From Treponema sp. (lineage in GTDB: Bacteria > Spirochaetota > Spirochaetia > Treponematales > Breznakiellaceae), in contig JAISWN010000063.1 in assembly GCA_031271075.1 (NCBI GenBank), positions 1 to 5,200 on the forward strand: a DNA stretch of 5,200 bases, given 5' to 3'. Positions within the stretch are counted from its first letter, which is position 1, and every line of letters begins with the position of its first letter. Below are positions 5,024 to 5,200 of this stretch, in pieces. The position numbers and the translations under genes are program-made. A model generated the notes under the pieces. It saw nothing but the letters and a program-made list of their open reading frames with translations. It did no database searches and was not told the DNA's origin.

Positions 5024-5200
5024 ATGATTTTTCCTTTGCAAGAATTAATCGAATACGATGACAATATGTACGGAATTACCTCCGCCGCTTCCCGCAGGTC
5101 TTACCAGCTTTCCATGCTCAAAGACTCGGAAATTGAGGAAAACGACGGCAAGGTGGTCTCTCTGGCCGCCCGGCAGGTGTTTACCAAAGAGGTTGAATTC
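5024..5200 (+). CDS. rpoZ: DNA-directed RNA polymerase omega subunit (3' end missing)
   Basis: The first 59 codons of a small protein that I recognise as the treponemal form of the RNA polymerase omega subunit (Rpb6/RpoZ family), which clamps the C-terminus of beta-prime and aids core assembly. The visible sequence begins MIFPLQELIEYDDNMYGITSAASRRSYQLS and continues with SEIEENDGKVVSLAARQVF. The family signature is the helix with ITSAASRRSYQL followed, after an acidic turn, by KVVSLAARQ. The ATG at 5024 is the only reasonable start: no in-frame ATG lies between it and the promoter. There is no Shine-Dalgarno sequence (ACTACCGCTT precedes it), and the promoter predicts transcription from the ATG itself, so leaderless translation is likely. 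The gene leaves the window in frame at 5200; a few tens of codons should remain. It is divergent from infA, and its composition is much less GC-rich than the bat genes. Confidence 0.88.
   Translation, partial: MIFPLQELIEYDDNMYGITSAASRRSYQLSMLKDSEIEENDGKVVSLAARQVFTKEVEF

Overview
The window is a GC-rich bacterial segment, most likely from a spirochaete of the Treponema lineage. This is inferred from the Treponema-like omega subunit at the right edge, the style of the Bat cluster and the Smr protein. No 16S or other formal marker is present, so the assignment rests on recognised protein style only.

Positions 1-3980 hold a tightly packed Bat (Bacteroides aerotolerance) cluster on the + strand. 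In order they are the 3' part of batA (von Willebrand A protein), batB (second VWA protein), a batC-like TPR lipoprotein, and a large batD gene. All junctions overlap (4, 14 and about 52 bp), so the genes look co-transcribed and translationally coupled. The MoxR ATPase and DUF58 protein that usually precede such clusters would lie upstream of the window. The batD gene is unusual: after two BatD-type extracytoplasmic domains it continues into a TPR-like segment, two membrane helices and a C-terminal SH3-like domain. That is the architecture of a separate protein, BatE, in other bacteria. An A7 slippery run lies just after the first of these helices.

After a 56-bp gap comes a small Smr-domain protein (4037-4594, +). 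It converges on infA (translation initiation factor IF-1, 4615-4839, -), with only 20 bp between stop codons and no clear terminator.

The 184-bp region 4840-5023 is a divergent promoter region. A strong sigma-70-like promoter drives infA leftward with a leader of about 70 nt that contains a perfect 13-bp palindrome. A second, extended -10 promoter drives rpoZ (RNA polymerase omega) rightward, and its predicted start point falls on or next to the rpoZ ATG, suggesting a leaderless mRNA. rpoZ runs off the right edge. Base composition drops sharply from the very GC-rich bat/smr block to the more balanced infA/rpoZ block.

The Bat proteins are thought to form a membrane-anchored periplasmic complex with MoxR. 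No wholly new system is evident. The points most worth following are the BatD-BatE fusion with its slippery site, the overlapping AUG/GUG start of infA, and the leaderless rpoZ.
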